Assembly (NCBI GenBank): GCA_008921705.1
Contig: VFFE01008529.1
Location: 800,236 to 864,235, forward strand
Origin: Burhinus oedicnemus
Taxonomy: Eukaryota; Chordata; Aves; Charadriiformes; Burhinidae
DNA length: 64,000 nucleotides
Reading direction: 5' to 3'
The position numbers and the translations under genes are program-made. Positions 14,111 through 29,300 of this stretch are shown here, piece by piece. How positions within the stretch are numbered: the stretch's first letter is position 1; every line of letters starts with the position of its first letter. Under the pieces are notes generated by a model, which saw only the letters and a list, made by a program, of their open reading frames with translations, was not told where the DNA came from and did no database searches.

Positions 14111-14314
14111 ATGGTGGTAAAAACCTTCATGGATATGGACCAGGACTCAGAGGATGAGAAGCAGCAGTATCTCCCATTAGCCTTGCACCTTGCATCTGAA
14201 TTCTTCCTCAGGAATCCCAATAAAGATGTGCGCCTCCTTGTAGCATGTTGCTTGGCTGATATCTTTCGTATCTATGCTCCTGAAGCTCCATATACTTCCC
14301 ATGACAAACTTAAG
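14111..14314 (+). CDS. PDS5A: PDS5A coding exon, residues 47-114
   Basis: 204 nt, phase 0 on both sides, acceptor TTTTCAG and donor AAG|GTAAAA. It encodes 68 residues from [11 protein letters not shown] to SHDKLK, including the family-conserved [13 protein letters not shown] segment of the N-terminal HEAT region. The ATG at its first codon is internal to the protein, not the start. The next remembered exon (starting DIFLFITRQL) does not follow. Confidence 0.97.
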
Positions 14315-17300
14315 GTAAAAATGCTGTATAAAATAAAAGCTTTCTTCCTACCTCATTCTCTAACCAAGGAAAAAAACACTACCAACCCCACCCCCCCCAC
14401 GCNNNNNNNNNNNNNNNNNNNNTTCCTGCACACAAGGTCTGCAAAGTAAAATATTATAGTAGTATACCATTATAACAATAGTTTTTATTGCCTTTTTTTG
14501 TTGTTTATCTCTGCACACACTTTAACCATCACAACTGCTTTTTTTCCCCCAGCCTTGTAACAGCAGATTGAAAATTTCCTTTGGGAATTATTTGGTGCCA
14601 TTCATTAGCTGTGTCTAGTTTATTCAGCACCAAGAGATTCTGCCTACTTGCCACCTGAGGAACTTTGTACTGAAACAGAAATAAAGTATTTTCAAGCAAA
14701 TGTAATAGGAAAACATTACATCTTAAAGGTTGTGGGTTGGTTTGGTTTTGGGGTTTGTTGAGGTTTTTTTAATTTTCAGATGTGAAGTGGGTTTTTTTAT
14801 TTAAAAAGAAAAGGAAAGGAGGAAAAAAAAAAAGATTTCCCCAGGACTTCTGTGGTGACTTACTCAGCTTGCCAGTCATACTCCCCTCCACGTCCCTAGT
14901 TGTTGTGTTCCCCCCCCGCCCAGTGTCTTCCCCCTTAAACTTTTCTTTTGATAAAACCTAAGTGTAGTATTTTTTTTTTTTTTTTTTGGTTACTTTTAGT
15001 GCTCCATATTCTTTTATGGGTTCCGTAATCTTCTTTCTGCCCTTTGCAGAGTTCAGCATCCCTTTAACTCGCTAGAAGTGACCACCTTCTTCCTAGAGGA
15101 GTCTTACATGAGCCCCTCCTAGCAGATTGCTGCTGTCCTGCAGGTGTTGTCTTAGCCCATCTGCACAGCTACTTCAGCAGGATTTTCAGAGACCCCCACT
15201 TTACTGTCAGATTCATGAACTGTCACTGATGCCATCCTCCTGGTTTCATTGTGTGACTTCTTATCTGGTCACTGGGTCTGCAGTTGAGCTTTCGAAGTAC
15301 CTTTACAGTAATGGCTAAATTAAGTTGAAAGGATAATAAACACAACTCCCTTAGCCATGAAATCAGGGAAAGTGAGATGTGGGCAGGTGTTGCCTTGCAT
15401 TGACCAAGAAAATTCCCTTGCTAAAACACTTGTATCTCTTACTGAAAATTGTATGGAGAACAGTAAGTTTCAATTATGAGCTACAGTAAACGAACTGTAC
15501 TCTTATTACGAAGTATGTGTTTCTGCTTGTTCATTTATTAATTTAAAATAGTGACAATATTAAGGCAGCTCCGTCCATGACTACATAATTAAAGTTAAAT
15601 TAGCACATAAAACTAGGGATTATTCCTTTGGTTACCTAAAAAGGAGAAATTCATATAAATGTATAGCACAGGAGTGACTAAGCTGTGGGCATTGTTATTT
15701 ACTTGTGAAACCTCAGCAACGGGTGTATAAAAGCATCTGTCATCTGAGGTTAATTTGCATTCCTTCTGTTGTGACCATGAGATGGAATATCATTCTATCA
15801 ACTCATTTTTCTTGACAGCAACAAGATGATGTCTTACTAAAACTACTAACAAGAAGGGAGGCCTCTTACTCATAACAATAGAAAAAAGTCCTTTTGAAAT
15901 ATGCTGCTCTTTCTAAGTTGTTTCTAATCAATTATAGGCAGTAGAGATCAGGAGTGGAAATAGAGGAGTGGAGATGTGTATGTCAGGTGCTGGGTGATGC
16001 TATTAACAATGGTGGGCATTGCTCTGAGGATGCAAAGGCCTGGTAAACCTTGTACAACTGAGCAGTGTGTTGTGACTGCTTGGTGTAGGCAAAGTGAAAG
16101 TGAATATGATCTTTTAGCATTAACATTGTTAGCTTAATCCTATAATTTTGCCTAATGAAGGAAATTCTCAAGCAAGGCTCTGTTAAAGAGGGAGGTAAAC
16201 TTGGTGTAAATATTGGGTCGTACTGCATATTTAGTATGTTGGCCTTCTAGGCTGGTGGCCAGTCCTTACTGGCTCTTGGCCATCATGACTGAGCAAATAA
16301 CATGCTGTAGTCAGTGCTCAGTATCATACTTTTGTCAGTATTTTGGTCTGTTTCAATTTGTTTGTTTGCTGTAATAACAGAACTTAAACTAGTGCTTTAC
16401 CATTGTAGTTTAAAAAAAAACCCAAAAAACAAACAACAGAAAGTTCTTTTGTCTGCTTTGCCTAGCAGAGCTTGACTGCGGTAATTATGTTCTCCTTTCA
16501 TGAACAGAGCTCCTAGGAAATTCTGTGATTGTATTAATTGATTGTCCTTAGGTATGTAAATCAGAAGCACCATAGCTTGAAAAGCAGAGTTTGGTTTTTT
16601 TGTACAGAACATATAATAACAATACTTCTATGTCTGTGCAAAGCACTTGAATACCTAGTCGTTCTCTGCTATGACATGATAAAAGTTTCAGTTTGGCTAG
16701 ACTGTTACACTTAATGGAAGTTTGTCTTTGTAAAGGAGCTGAAATACATGCTTTGCATAATGTATTCTATTCCCTTTTGGTTTGGTTTTTTTTTTGTTTG
16801 TTTGGTTTTTTTTTTAAACTCTCTTACATTGCGTAAGACAATACTGCAATAAAAAAAGAGAAATATACCGGTAGCTAGATGTGAAGTAGAGTCTACCTCG
16901 ACATCTAAATTATATTAATTTGTATCTCCATTATCAGTAATGTGGCTTTACTGTACGTTGTTCTCTCTGTGCGTGGTAATGTGGCTCTCCTCTAGTAAAT
17001 CCAGGTTTTCAATAGCAGTATGGTCACATTTTGCTCAGACCACCCATGGCATCAAACTGTATTTCTTTTTATTAACTTTAAAACCAGTGCTATTTTTAAT
17101 ATTTTTCTTCACACTCTTACTATCCAGGTTATTCCTTAAAAACATGTATTTAATGTGTTTAAAATTAGTATTTTCTGTAGGAGATTGGTAGTCCTTTAGT
17201 TTAATGCAGACATACCTGTCAACAAGATTTTAAAGTTTGAAGAGAAACTGTTTTGTTTTGAATTTGAGGAGGGTTTATACGTGTCTGTCTGTCTTCTATA

Positions 17301-20300
17301 ATGAGACATCAGTTTAGTGCCATGGTGACTGAGAAGATACTTGTTTGAGCCTTTGGCCATTTATTTCTCTTTACTATCAGTTGATGAACTGTCTTTCAGT
17401 TTGTCATCTCATCAGCTAAAAGAACATGAGGAAGTCATTCTCAATGCAGTCTTGCCAAATACTGTTTTTCCAAGAATCAGTCATCGTTAGGCTTTACCTG
17501 TGTTTTATCTGCAGTCATTTGTAATATTCAGGGCAATTGGCTAATCTACCTTCCTTTTCCCCCCCCTCCCCCGCTGCATTAATCCCTAGATGAGATGAGA
17601 TATTGCATATTGGATTTTGTGCAGATTTAGACAGTCACATTTTTCAGATGTGCAGCTATATTCCTTATCTTGCTCGAGAGTAATAAAAACAACGTTCAGA
17701 TTTGTTATGTTGCAATCAAATGTTTACTTGGAAAGTTTGCAGCTAACTCTGCCCAAGCGTAGTTGCTTTCTGTGGGCTATCTCAGAGCAGAGCGTACGGT
17801 ACAGTTCATGGAGAAATCAGTGCAGTTTTACTCTCTAGACAAGGCTGAACTTTGCTACAGGGTGGACCTTTAATGAGTATGTGAGGGGAAAACAAAACCA
17901 CATTTGAATAGTAAGTTAGACTGGTTCATTTTTCAGTGGCAAAATTTGGTGCATGTTAATTATCAAAGTATGAAGGTGCGGTAATGTTTCTTCAAAATTT
18001 TTAATGTGATTGCATGTGAAAACTTTTTTATTGATAGGAATGCAATGGTAAAGGTAACGGGAGTGACAAAGTCTTAGGAGAATGTGCAGGAAGTGATGGG
18101 TTTGGGTTAGATTTCTTTTAAGTGTGTGAAAAACTAGTTTTAAGATTTTTCTAAGTCTGTAGCTGTGGAATTAACATAATTGAACTTTGAAAACAAATAG
18201 ATTGTTGGTAAAACATACCTTTCTAAAGTCATAGTCTTTTAAGGTTGGGAGGGAAGAGTAAAGTCATCGGAAATAGTTTGTCTCTTTAAAATTTTATTAT
18301 TATTATTTCTTTATTTCAGAACCTTAATAAACAAGCATTTGATCTTGCAAAAGTCCTATTGAAAAGGACCGTCCAGACCATTGAACCGTGTATTGCCAAT
18401 GTATGTAAATTAATTAATCTGTGTTAGCTGCAAGTAACAAGTGTTCTTGTTACTGTCTTGATTTATTAGAGATTTGTTTGTTTGTTTAAAAATACTGTTT
18501 AAAAAAGTCACATTTTGTCATGCAGTTACAAGAATACCATTTTCCAAATACGATATTATTAGTTTGGTTGTTAAAGAAGTATGTGAGATGTTTCAAATAA
18601 GTGAACAGGAAATTAATTTTTACCTATCCTCAGTCTAAGGTTAAGCCTAAATCTAGGCTGTGAAAATAGGTGACCACCAAAAGATCCGGTTGCAACAAAA
18701 GGAATTATTAGTGCTTTGTATGTCCAGCAACCAGACAGCCTCATTTCATCCCGAGCTTTAGGATGAAGTATTTCAAACTACCAGCTCTTTACTAGATCTT
18801 TTTGTTTTTTCCTCATCTTAAACTTGTGTTAATCGTAAAGACTAAAAGAATTGAGTTTTTTACAAGGTTTCCTTCTACTATAATTCCTTTTGTTGAACGT
18901 CAATGTTGTATGTTCTACCTCTTAAAATAGCCACTACAGTCTTGTGGGGGATGTAGTCTGGTCCATTCTGTTGACTTTCTTTGGTGCTGAAGCCAATAAA
19001 ATTGTTAAAAGTCAGAGTAGTTTAAAAGGGAATTAGGCAAATTCATAAAAGATTAATCAGTAAGTATTTAAAAGCTCAATGACTCTCACTAACAAGTACC
19101 ACTTTCCTCTAGTTTTTTTTAAGCTTTTGTAATTAGTCATAGCTGGAAACAGAATAGCGCATAGAGTGACCTTTGAGTTGATTTAGTATTATTATTCTTA
19201 CTTTCTTATTCAAGTGTGTAATAGCTTTGTAGCATTTGCACTGCTCAAATAATATTAATATTAACCCACAATATCTAATAGGAAGTATATCAAGCATATT
19301 AAAATTTAACAAATCCAAAAGAAATCATTCATATTTTAGGCTACTTTGTTTTTTCCTGTTAGATCACTAGCAACCTTGATACATTACCATCAAATATCAC
19401 AAGACATACCATAAAGTAATCTGACATTCTTTAAAATGGATTAAAAGTAGAGAAGCTTCTTTTTCAACATTTGGTGATCTTCAATTTGGATTGGTTTTAA
19501 ATTATAAGAAAATTAAAAATAAGACACTAAATTTTTTCTCAACTTCTACTGGATGAATATGCATTTTAAATTAAGAATTCTTTTATTATCTGTTAATTTT
19601 GCTGTTGATGGTTATTGATATTTTAAATTATCAAATTACCATGAATTAATCTATTCCAATGGAAGTAATAGAATTGAATTATGAAGGATGTTTGTTTGTA
19701 ATTTGCTTGAGCCAAAACTCTAAGGGTGAAATACTTTGTAATGAAAAAAATGTGCCTTGAGTACCTTCCATTAGAATTAAAATACTAATGATACTACGTT
19801 AAAATAATTTTTTTAAAATAGTGTTTGCACTAATGAAGGAAAATCTGCTAAATAATATTGCTTGTATTCTAGTTTTTTAACCAGGTTCTGGTACTGGGAA
19901 AGTCTTCAGTAAGTGACTTATCAGAACATGTGTTTGACTTGATACAAGAGCTTTTTGCCATAGATCCTCACTTACTGCTGTCTGTCATGCCACAGCTTGA
20001 ATTCAAGCTGAAGGTAGGTTACAATGTAGCTTTGGACAAGTAATAAAATTTGTGTGGATATTAAGGGTGCAGAGCTCTAGATTTAATATGTGTTCTACTG
20101 GAGGGATAAAAATTTAATATTTATCACTTTATTTTAAAGAGAAATGTAATATTAAAGAAGGGACACTGGAAAGTTGTGTCACACAGTTGTGTGCTTTCTG
20201 TGCTTGCAAACCTGTATTATGCACACAAAATATATAATCATTATAATGATAAATTCATATGATCTAATGCAAAAGTTATATGTACTTAATCTTTGGATTT

Positions 20301-23300
20301 CACCTGAAATTTATAAAGTAATCAGGCTGTGGTTGGCTTATCTCATGAAATGCAGGTGTGCCAGATGCAGTATTGATTTGCAGAATTTTCTTTTGTGAAA
20401 TAATGTTTTAATAATAGAGGAAGTATTTCCAAATATATTCTCAGATTTCTCATAATCAGCTAGTAAGTCAGCTGGCTTCCTTTGAATCCTTGGAAATAGT
20501 TAATTTATCCTGGTTTGGGGTTTTTTTAATTAAAGCTGTTTGTCTTTCATAAGATTGAAAGTGGAAAAGGGAAATAATTTTATGTGTGTGCATGTACATG
20601 TAGGGTTGGCAATAACCAAAATTGGTAGCAATAAACAAGAAATAGCTTTTTGGTAAAATTACATGTATCTTATTAATGCACGTCTATTTTATAGCATCTT
20701 AATTGGTTTCTTTTTCACACACATAAAATATGTTTTAAAACAAAAATAAGATTGTTCATTGTCGAAATTGTTAGGGATATATGTTAATCAAACTGCTGTG
20801 CATGGGTTTTTGTTCCTGAAAGAGAAGGAATTTTCAAAGCATGGCGATCAGGTCAATGGCTGTAATATGTTACCTTAATGAGTATTTGTATATTTTTGCT
20901 CATATTCATCTAATTAGGGAAACTGAGAATCATCAGAAACTATTTCAAACTCACTTTTTAATCTAACTTACAAAAGCAGAAGGAAAAGGAAGCCAGAAAT
21001 TATTATGAAGATATTACAGATAATGGTTTACTGTTTGTTCTTCATATTTTGATTTTTAGAGCAATGATGGAGAAGAACGTTTGGCTGTTGTTCGGCTTCT
21101 GGCTAAACTCTTTGGCTCCAAAGATTCTGATCTGGCCACACAGAACCGTCCTCTATGGCAGTGCTTTCTTGGGCGGTAAGAGAAACGGGGATAAAATTCT
21201 GAATTTCTATTCTTTTTGTTTTGAATTTTCTGATAGTATTGTATTTTTCATTGTGTTTTCAGAGGATGTAACTGTTTGTATTTGAACAAGCTCTTTTGTT
21301 AAATCTTTGAAGCAGAGGATTGCATACAGTTATATTTTAGAACAAAGAAGCTTGAAGGGCTGCTGCTATATTGCTGTCAGCTATGGGAATATAGGTTAGA
21401 TAGATAGCACATTACATACATAGCAGAAATTACACAGTAGATATGCCAGCATTGTTTGAAATTTCATACTGTTCAGCTATGTCTGCAACTGTATCTGTTT
21501 TATTTGGCATTTACCTTCTTGAGTGAAGAAATATTTCCTTTTAAGTAAATATAGAAATTCGTAATTTTTAAAAAAGCGAATGTTTTCAAACACTACATGT
21601 TATATGGCAATTTATATTTTTCTAATTTCGTATATATATATATATATAGACACGCACACACATGATTGATAGTATGTGGAGATTTATGTTCAAAAGTCAA
21701 TGGACAAAATCCATTGGGTCAACATTTCATCAGTATATGGTGTATTCATCCTTTAATTTTAGTCTTGACTTAATTTCACAAGAAATAACATAAAAATTTG
21801 TATGAGGTACATTATGGAGATAAGTTAAAAACATTTCTATTGTATTTTTTTGCCACATAAAAGTATTCTAATAGTTAATGGAACATGTTACTACATAGAG
21901 AATAATCTTGATTTGCAAGGCTAATTAAAAATTAACATTCATCATCTTCTGTCCCTCTAGGTTCAATGATATCCATGTCCCTGTGAGATTAGAGAGTGTG
22001 AAATTCGCCAGTCATTGTTTAATGAACCATCCAGACTTAGCAAAAGACCTCACTGGTGAGATGCTCGTACAGAGGTTTAGAATAATTTAAGAAATGAGCA
22101 AGGAAGAATGTAATTATTTGTGTACATAGCAGTATAGTTCCAAAATGTATCAAGTCCGATGCTTGATGCTGGATGGAAGAGCTAACTACTAAGTAATTGC
22201 TTTCTACTGAAGACAAGTGCTAGTTATTAGAAAGAAAGGAGCGTGTGATGTTGTGTGGATTTTGTCAGAGTGAGTCTTTAGGAAGCTACCCATTGCAGAA
22301 TGAGTTTTAAAGTCATTTCAGATTCTAATGAAACTTGGCAAGTCAAAGCAAATAGTGATGCAACATCTTGATTTATTTTGAAGAACAATCAGTGTGTTCC
22401 CCAGTACTCTCTTCCACTGAGTTTAGAAAATGCCATTGTGCTGGTCTAAACTATGAAGTTTCTTCCTTCCCTTCAGCATCATTTTAACTATGAGCAGAAT
22501 TTCAGGCTTAACTGAAAATATTGTTCTTTTTTGATGCAAGCTAACCTACAGCTTTTGTCAGTATTTTTAATTTATTATTTACCTTCTTAGCTCTTTGGGA
22601 ATGAATCTCTGCTCTTTGTATTTCTTCTCATCCCCCCCTGCCTTATTTTCAGTATATTCTAATCAGCACTATTTCACTTCATTGCTTGTTGCGAATGAGG
22701 TTATTGTAAAAGCGATTTACTTTCATATTCTTCTGATATATAATTGTTTTATATTTAACATAGAAAATGATGGAACAGATGTTTCCTGTAGGCAGTTACA
22801 TGTTTAACAGGTTATACGGTTGATTATGTGTGACTGACATTTAATTGTTTCAATATTATTAACAAATCAGAATACGTCATATGTACATAAAAAAGCCAAG
22901 CTTTTCATTGTTTCTGATCGTAACAGAATATTTGAAGGTTAGATCACATGACCCAGAAGAAGCTATTCGACATGATGTTATTGTTACAATTATTACTGCG
23001 GGCAAGAGAGATCTTTCTTTGGTCAATGACCAGCTGCTTGGCTTTGTAAGGGAAAGAACGCTCGACAAACGGGTAAGGGTTAATATTTTCTTTTCAGGAA
23101 TAACTGCTTCTTATGTAGTTTGTTAAAGTAAAACCAAAAAAAACCAAAGCCACAGAGACAGAGAATCTTAGAGCTGTGGGGAACAAATAATTTTCTTACC
23201 AGAACATCTTAATGTAGATTCCATGTTATGGAGGCACCAATTAAGTGTTGTCAAGAAATAAGATCATTGGCTTGTGAGGAGCACAATCATATTGTAAGAG

Positions 23301-26300
23301 CATAAGAATTGCTGCATATGTTTAGGCCAAAGGTCCTTATAGCCCAGTTTAATTCTCATAGTGGTCAGTTTTGGCTTCCAGCAATTTGTGATTTAAGGAT
23401 TTCTTAAATCTGCTTGATCATGTTCATCATGGTTTTCGATGGAACTTTATTCCATTAATTTATCAAGTTCTTTCTTGAATTTATATGTACTCTATGAACA
23501 TCCATAGCATCTGCATCAGTAAATTCAAGTTTAATGCATGTGTGGAAGAAGTAACTTCACTTGTTTGTTTTAAACTTGTCTGATAATTTCACAGTTTTTG
23601 CATTATGTAAAATGATAAATATTCTTTGACCCACTTATGATTAATAAATATGTATACCATATCTTCTCCACTTCTCTACTTTCGAAGCTAAAGAATCCCC
23701 TGATTAACTTCCACACAAATTGATTATTGCATACTTCTGATCATTCTTGTCTGGTTGTTCTATATCCTGTTGGAACCAAGATGACCAGACTTGGCCATGG
23801 CATTCAAGGTGTGCACCGTGTTGTGTACATACTTTATGATAACTTTTTTTTTTCTTTAACATTCTGTTTGTCTTTTATGCTATTTCTGAGCACTGAGGTG
23901 ACAATTTTGGAAAACATCCATGTTCACTTGAGTATCTTTCCTGAATAATTTTAGATGATACATTTCCCAGTACTATACATGCAGAGTTAGTGCAGATGGG
24001 AAAACCTGGCCTTAATCTGAATTTCTTTCACTTCATATTGTAACAATTCAGTAGCGTGACATTTTTCTGCAGTTCTTCATTATAATGTTAGATCTGACTA
24101 CCTCAGTAAATTTTATACACACTGTTCAGTTGATTTTCTAATAATTTTTCATATGTTGTGTCACAGATTCCCTTCTGACTCCATGAAGAGATTCCCTTCG
24201 TTCCCTTCATTGTGAAAACCACTGGTTTATTTCCACCCATTGTCTCCTATGTTTTAGTTAATAATTAATTCACAAAAGGATTTTTATTTTAAGATCCTCT
24301 GGTGTGAGACTTTGTTGGAAGATTTTTGGGATCCTAATGCATTTTACTAATACACTTGTGGGTCTGCTAAAATTTATTTTTTCTTGGACAAAACTTCCCT
24401 TTATGTAAAATGTAATGACTCAGTCCCATGACTTCATTTTTCAGCAGTGTCTGCTCTATGTTGTTGTTACTGGTTGGTTTCAACCTGTTTGCCCATTCAG
24501 AATCAGATGTCCTGGTGAGTGGCACTCTGTCCTCTTGGGACGCTTTGGTTTCTTTCAGATTTGCTGTGTTCAGTCTTTTCATAGACAGATTGCAATAAAA
24601 GAATAGTTAGTATTTGGTGTATCATTTCTAAATTCCAGTAGAAGTCATGGATGGGATACCACGTGGTCTTACTGATTTTGTTACTGCTCGATTTGTTAAT
24701 TTGTTTTAAAATGTCTTCTAATGACACTTTAAGAGACCTCTTCAGACCTCTCTCCTGAAATAAACCTTGTTTGTCCTTCAGCCCTACAAAAGGGTCTGGA
24801 AAGCTTCCTGCTTCTGGAGGCTTTGGTGAAGATGTTCAATTAGTATGTTTTTGATAATTTGGTTCTGAAACTTCTGCCATGCTTCATCAAGGATTTACCT
24901 GCAACTTGCCAAAGCTTATACTTTTTCCTGTTTACACTCTTTTGGATGTGGCTCCATGCTCTTCGGAGGATGATGTTTTAATAGCAAACTTCACTGTGCT
25001 GTGTAGCCATGTTGATTTTGGGGTTTTTTTGTCACTGTTACTTTTTGATAGGGGCCATCCTTTCTATAACTTACGTCATTCTAGCTAGTTAACTTCAATT
25101 CTTTTTAAATCGTTTTCTCTTTTTTTATGTTCCCGTTTTTAATGTTACTGTAATAGATTTTGAGAAAAGGGTGTCACTTTTGCACAAAGAGAAATACTAA
25201 TTTTGAGTATGTTCACTATTATAAAGCAGCTCTTCAATTAGTTGTACCTACAGCTTGACCTTGCACATTTCTCAGGAGTGATTAAGATCACCTTCCTTCT
25301 TTATCAGCCATTAAAGAAACATGCCCAAAAAGGCATTTATGAGATGTAAAAACTTTTAGTGTAGCCACCGCTTCCCACTGGGACTTCCACCTAGTGAGAA
25401 TGGGGTGATTGTTACTGTGTCTTCTACATCGTGTCTCTGTTCTCCTTTAGCATGTCGCCAATAGTAAGAGGCAGTCAGCTGTACAGCTGTAATGCGCATT
25501 TCTACGAAGCTAGGGATTTTTAGTTCATATAGCCTTAGACTCAGTGCAATGGTACTTAATGTTCCTAATATGTTTGACTCTGTGATTTCACACCAGTCAT
25601 AGGTTTGCTGATATATTACATTTCAAGGTTAGGTGCCTTTTCAGGCATTCATCAATGAAGAATAACTTTATCTCTAGGTTATGTTTCTCTTATAAAAGTC
25701 TCTGGAGAGAGCTTTAATGAAAATACATCCTGAGGAGAAACGAAAATTGAGGATCGACTAGAAATGACTACAAAAAAACCTTAGCATTTGGAGCGGGGCT
25801 TAACTATTTAGCATGTCTTTGTAAATATAATTAGTGTTATAAAATGAATATCAAAGACTTGTAAAGTTTCAGAATTTGGGGGGGGGATTTTTCTCCATTT
25901 TGGGAGAGGAACATCGATATCTCCATGTAACTGTCTGTATATTTTCTATATAGGAGTTTTTCAGTTCCAGATGTAGTGTATTATACCTATTTTAATTGTT
26001 CTTTTGCTTTAAAGAACTCTATTGTCTTCTGCTGACTGCATTTAGCCCTTGTAGCCAGGTTTCTGTTGGACAAATCTACTGCAAACTCCTAAGTGATCAT
26101 TCATCAGTTTGACTTCATCTAATTCTTCATAGGCCTGCAGTCATCTATCAAATGAGTATAGATACTACTACAAAAAGAACACTTGTCCAACAGGCTGAAG
26201 TAAAATGCTGATTGTTTAAACACGCTAATCTGTCATTTCAGTTCTGCCTTTTTTCTTTATAAAACAATGGGGAATCTAGAAAACTTTAAATTTAAATCAT

Positions 26301-29300
26301 GCTAACTGTTATGCCATTTATGTGACCTGTTTTTTCTCCTGACCATATTCTAACTGGCCCAATATTAGTAAAGATAGCCTAATGACTTTTTTAGGGTAAA
26401 AGTTTTTGGCTAAAAGACAGTACTTAATTTTTTAAAAAATGTCGTTAGCTAACTCAGTCTGTATGGGCATTTTGCACAATGATTACAGCTATTAAAAAAA
26501 CCCCAAAAAACAAAAAAAACAACCCACCACCACCTGTAGTTTTCAAATCCATTTTTATTGGTCCAGTTGCAAAAGTAACTCTGGAAACAGATGCTTCCCA
26601 AAAACTGCAATCCAATCCTTGATAAGAATTGTTCTGAGGACTTTTCCATTGGAGCACTGTCTCTAGGGTCTTTCCAGTCTTCACTTTTCAGAATTGTTAG
26701 ACATTTTAAAAAAACCCGTTTTTAAAAAAATCTTCTAAAAATTGTTCAGGTACTTCTCCTTTATACTTGAGTAACCTTAAGAACCTGAAAAGATAGAGGA
26801 GAGTTTTGACAGCTGACTTCTGTTCCCATTTCTACCGATAGCCTTTGTGGTCTAGAAATAGAGCCTCTTCGTGGGAACAGACTTTCATATCATCAGCTTG
26901 AAGACAAAAGCTACAAAAGGAGGAGCCATAGGAACAGACTGCCATTTTCTATTTCTCTGTATGCATTTTACTTCATGTGTTAGTTTTAACTCCTTCTCTG
27001 TGTGTATGAAAAACCATTGTGGCTTTTTCCAGATGAAGGAGAAGGATTTTAAGATTTTAATATTCCTAACTATATGGTAGGAATAGGTTAGCTATTCCAA
27101 CAGGTAAGGGATTGTCTTGAACTTTCAGTAACAGTTTTTTTAACTCAACCGAGCAGTCTTCACTGAAGGAGTTTAATTATGCTGGTTAAGCAAGGAAGTT
27201 AAGACTGTCAATTTTTTTTGTTAATTAAATCAGGGTAGTAATTCTGTTAGCTGTGTTTACTGATCTGCTCCCTTTGAAAATTATTATTACGTTCCCCTTT
27301 ATTTTCATTTGCCGTCATATTTTACCCTACCATATGCTGTTTGAGCTTTAATTCTCAGTAGCACTTTTTTTTTTTCCCCTACCTGTGTCTCCTGTTCAGT
27401 GACTTGCTTCTGTGGTGTCTCCAAGCATTCTTTAAGGGATTCCCATCTAAGGGTGCCTCACATCTGCCTGAAACTGCCTTTCTGCATGCTCTGAATTCTA
27501 CTCTCTACGGCAATTTCAATTATTAGAAATCTATTGACAATCCAAACCCCCTTTCTATATAACCCCTTGTTAAGTACTCTGCTTTCATTTTCGGCTTAAA
27601 TTTTCTAGAATCATTTCTTGCAATCCTTCTCTGTTGTCTTCTGACGATAGTTTTGCTGTCTTTCCTGTCTCATATGGGAGATCTGATACACTTTTCTGAA
27701 AATGTTTCTCTTTCAGACCTTTATTTTCTTTAAAATGTGCTTTAGGTTGCAATGGGCATGAACAAATTCCTGCAGACAAGTTAAACAATAATGTCTATTT
27801 ATATCTAAAATTCTTCTCCATTGAAAACAAAGTATTATACTATGTACTGTCAAAGTCATTACTATCTTGACCTCTTACTGGTGTTTTTAATATTTAAGAA
27901 ATATGTAAGAAAATACAATTTTATTTTTTCCATCTTCTTCATATCACTTAATCCAACAGCTAGTGGTGTTGTGCTGACATAAGCCATGTTATCTTCAAGT
28001 TTTTTCTTTTCTTTGTCCTTCAAGAAAAGGAAGCCACTCAGTAAAACTATTAGAAATTAAATATACAATATCTCACTGTTATTAAAGCAAGCCCTCAGTT
28101 TAACAAGATTAAAGACGTATGCACAGTGTGCATGATAGTTTCTACATTTATGCTTGATAGAGTGAAAAGATTTGAGCAGTTAGTCCTTGGAGTTCAAGGC
28201 CAAAATTGATATCTAGTGTGTTCTGGAAGAAATTATCTCTTTCAGTTTTAATTGCATGTATTTCTTCTAAGTGGTGAGGGAAAACAAGTTTCTTCTGAGG
28301 CTTTCTGTGTAAATCATTCAGTGGGAGACACCAACTATTCTCTCTAAATTAATCGTCAGTCTGTTCTGGTATGTTTCCTTCCACAAGTCAGTGGAGGAGA
28401 GCTTACAGATCTTGTCTGTTGAAGTGTTTAATAATGGGACGTTTCCTGTTTATATGATGGGATAAAGTAGTGACCACCAAAAGCAAGGATGAGAACCCAG
28501 GAACTCCATCTGTGGATATCATAGTCTGGCTTTTTCTTGTATCCCTGGAGTCTTAACAGTGATTACTTTGAGGCTTCAGCAAAAAGCCTCTCCCACTGTC
28601 CTGGAAAGTGGCCTAAGAGTTCAAGCCCTAGCAGGTTTAGCTAGGCCTAAGCTCCGGCTCTCCCATTTCTAGACAAGTGTGCTGTAAGACAGTGTAAGGC
28701 TATGGGGAGAAAGAAGGCACCTCTGATTGATGCCTGTCTCTGAATAGATAGTCTTCCAAATCCTGGCTCAAGAAGGCACTTACTCAGGCATGCATGTTCA
28801 GCCGTACTTAACTTTTTTATACTGACTAGCTCCAAGGTTTTCTTTGCTCAGCACAGACGCGTACTGGATTCCTCTGCACAGACAATACTTAATCTGCATA
28901 CTACAGGGAAGAAACCCCTTATGTAGGCTTTACAAATTCTCATTTAAAGGCTCTAAACAACGTTTTTCAGCTTTTGGAGTGTCTAACAGTGGGAGGTCAG
29001 AATGTGGCTGTTTTGTCTTTCACGCTTCTACATCTTTACTGTATTTTGTATATGTTTGATATTTATTTACCAAAACCACTTCCCTACCCCCTTTTCATTT
29101 TTTTCCCCCTCAAGTGGCGAGTAAGAAAAGAAGCTATGATGGGTCTTGCACAGCTATACAAGAAGTATTGTCTTCATGCCGAGGCTGGAAAAGATGCTGC
29201 AGAGAAAGTGAGCTGGATAAAGGATAAACTTTTGCACATATATTATCAAAATAGCATTGATGACAAGTGAGTCAACCTAAGCCTTCCTAATTTTAATTGT

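Larger units (their letters stand above)
23073..29114 (+). other. PDS5A: large PDS5A intron (6.0 kb) with decayed CR1
   Basis: The first third is occupied by an old antisense CR1 (about 23305-25470). From there to 29114 I see AT-rich unique-looking sequence with an A/C-only tract at 26494-26535 and no gene. Confidence 0.8.

Noticed and set aside
18672..28485. The 14-base string GTGACCACCAAAAG at 18671 and 28471
   Set aside because: Surrounding sequences are unrelated; likely chance or scraps too short to classify.
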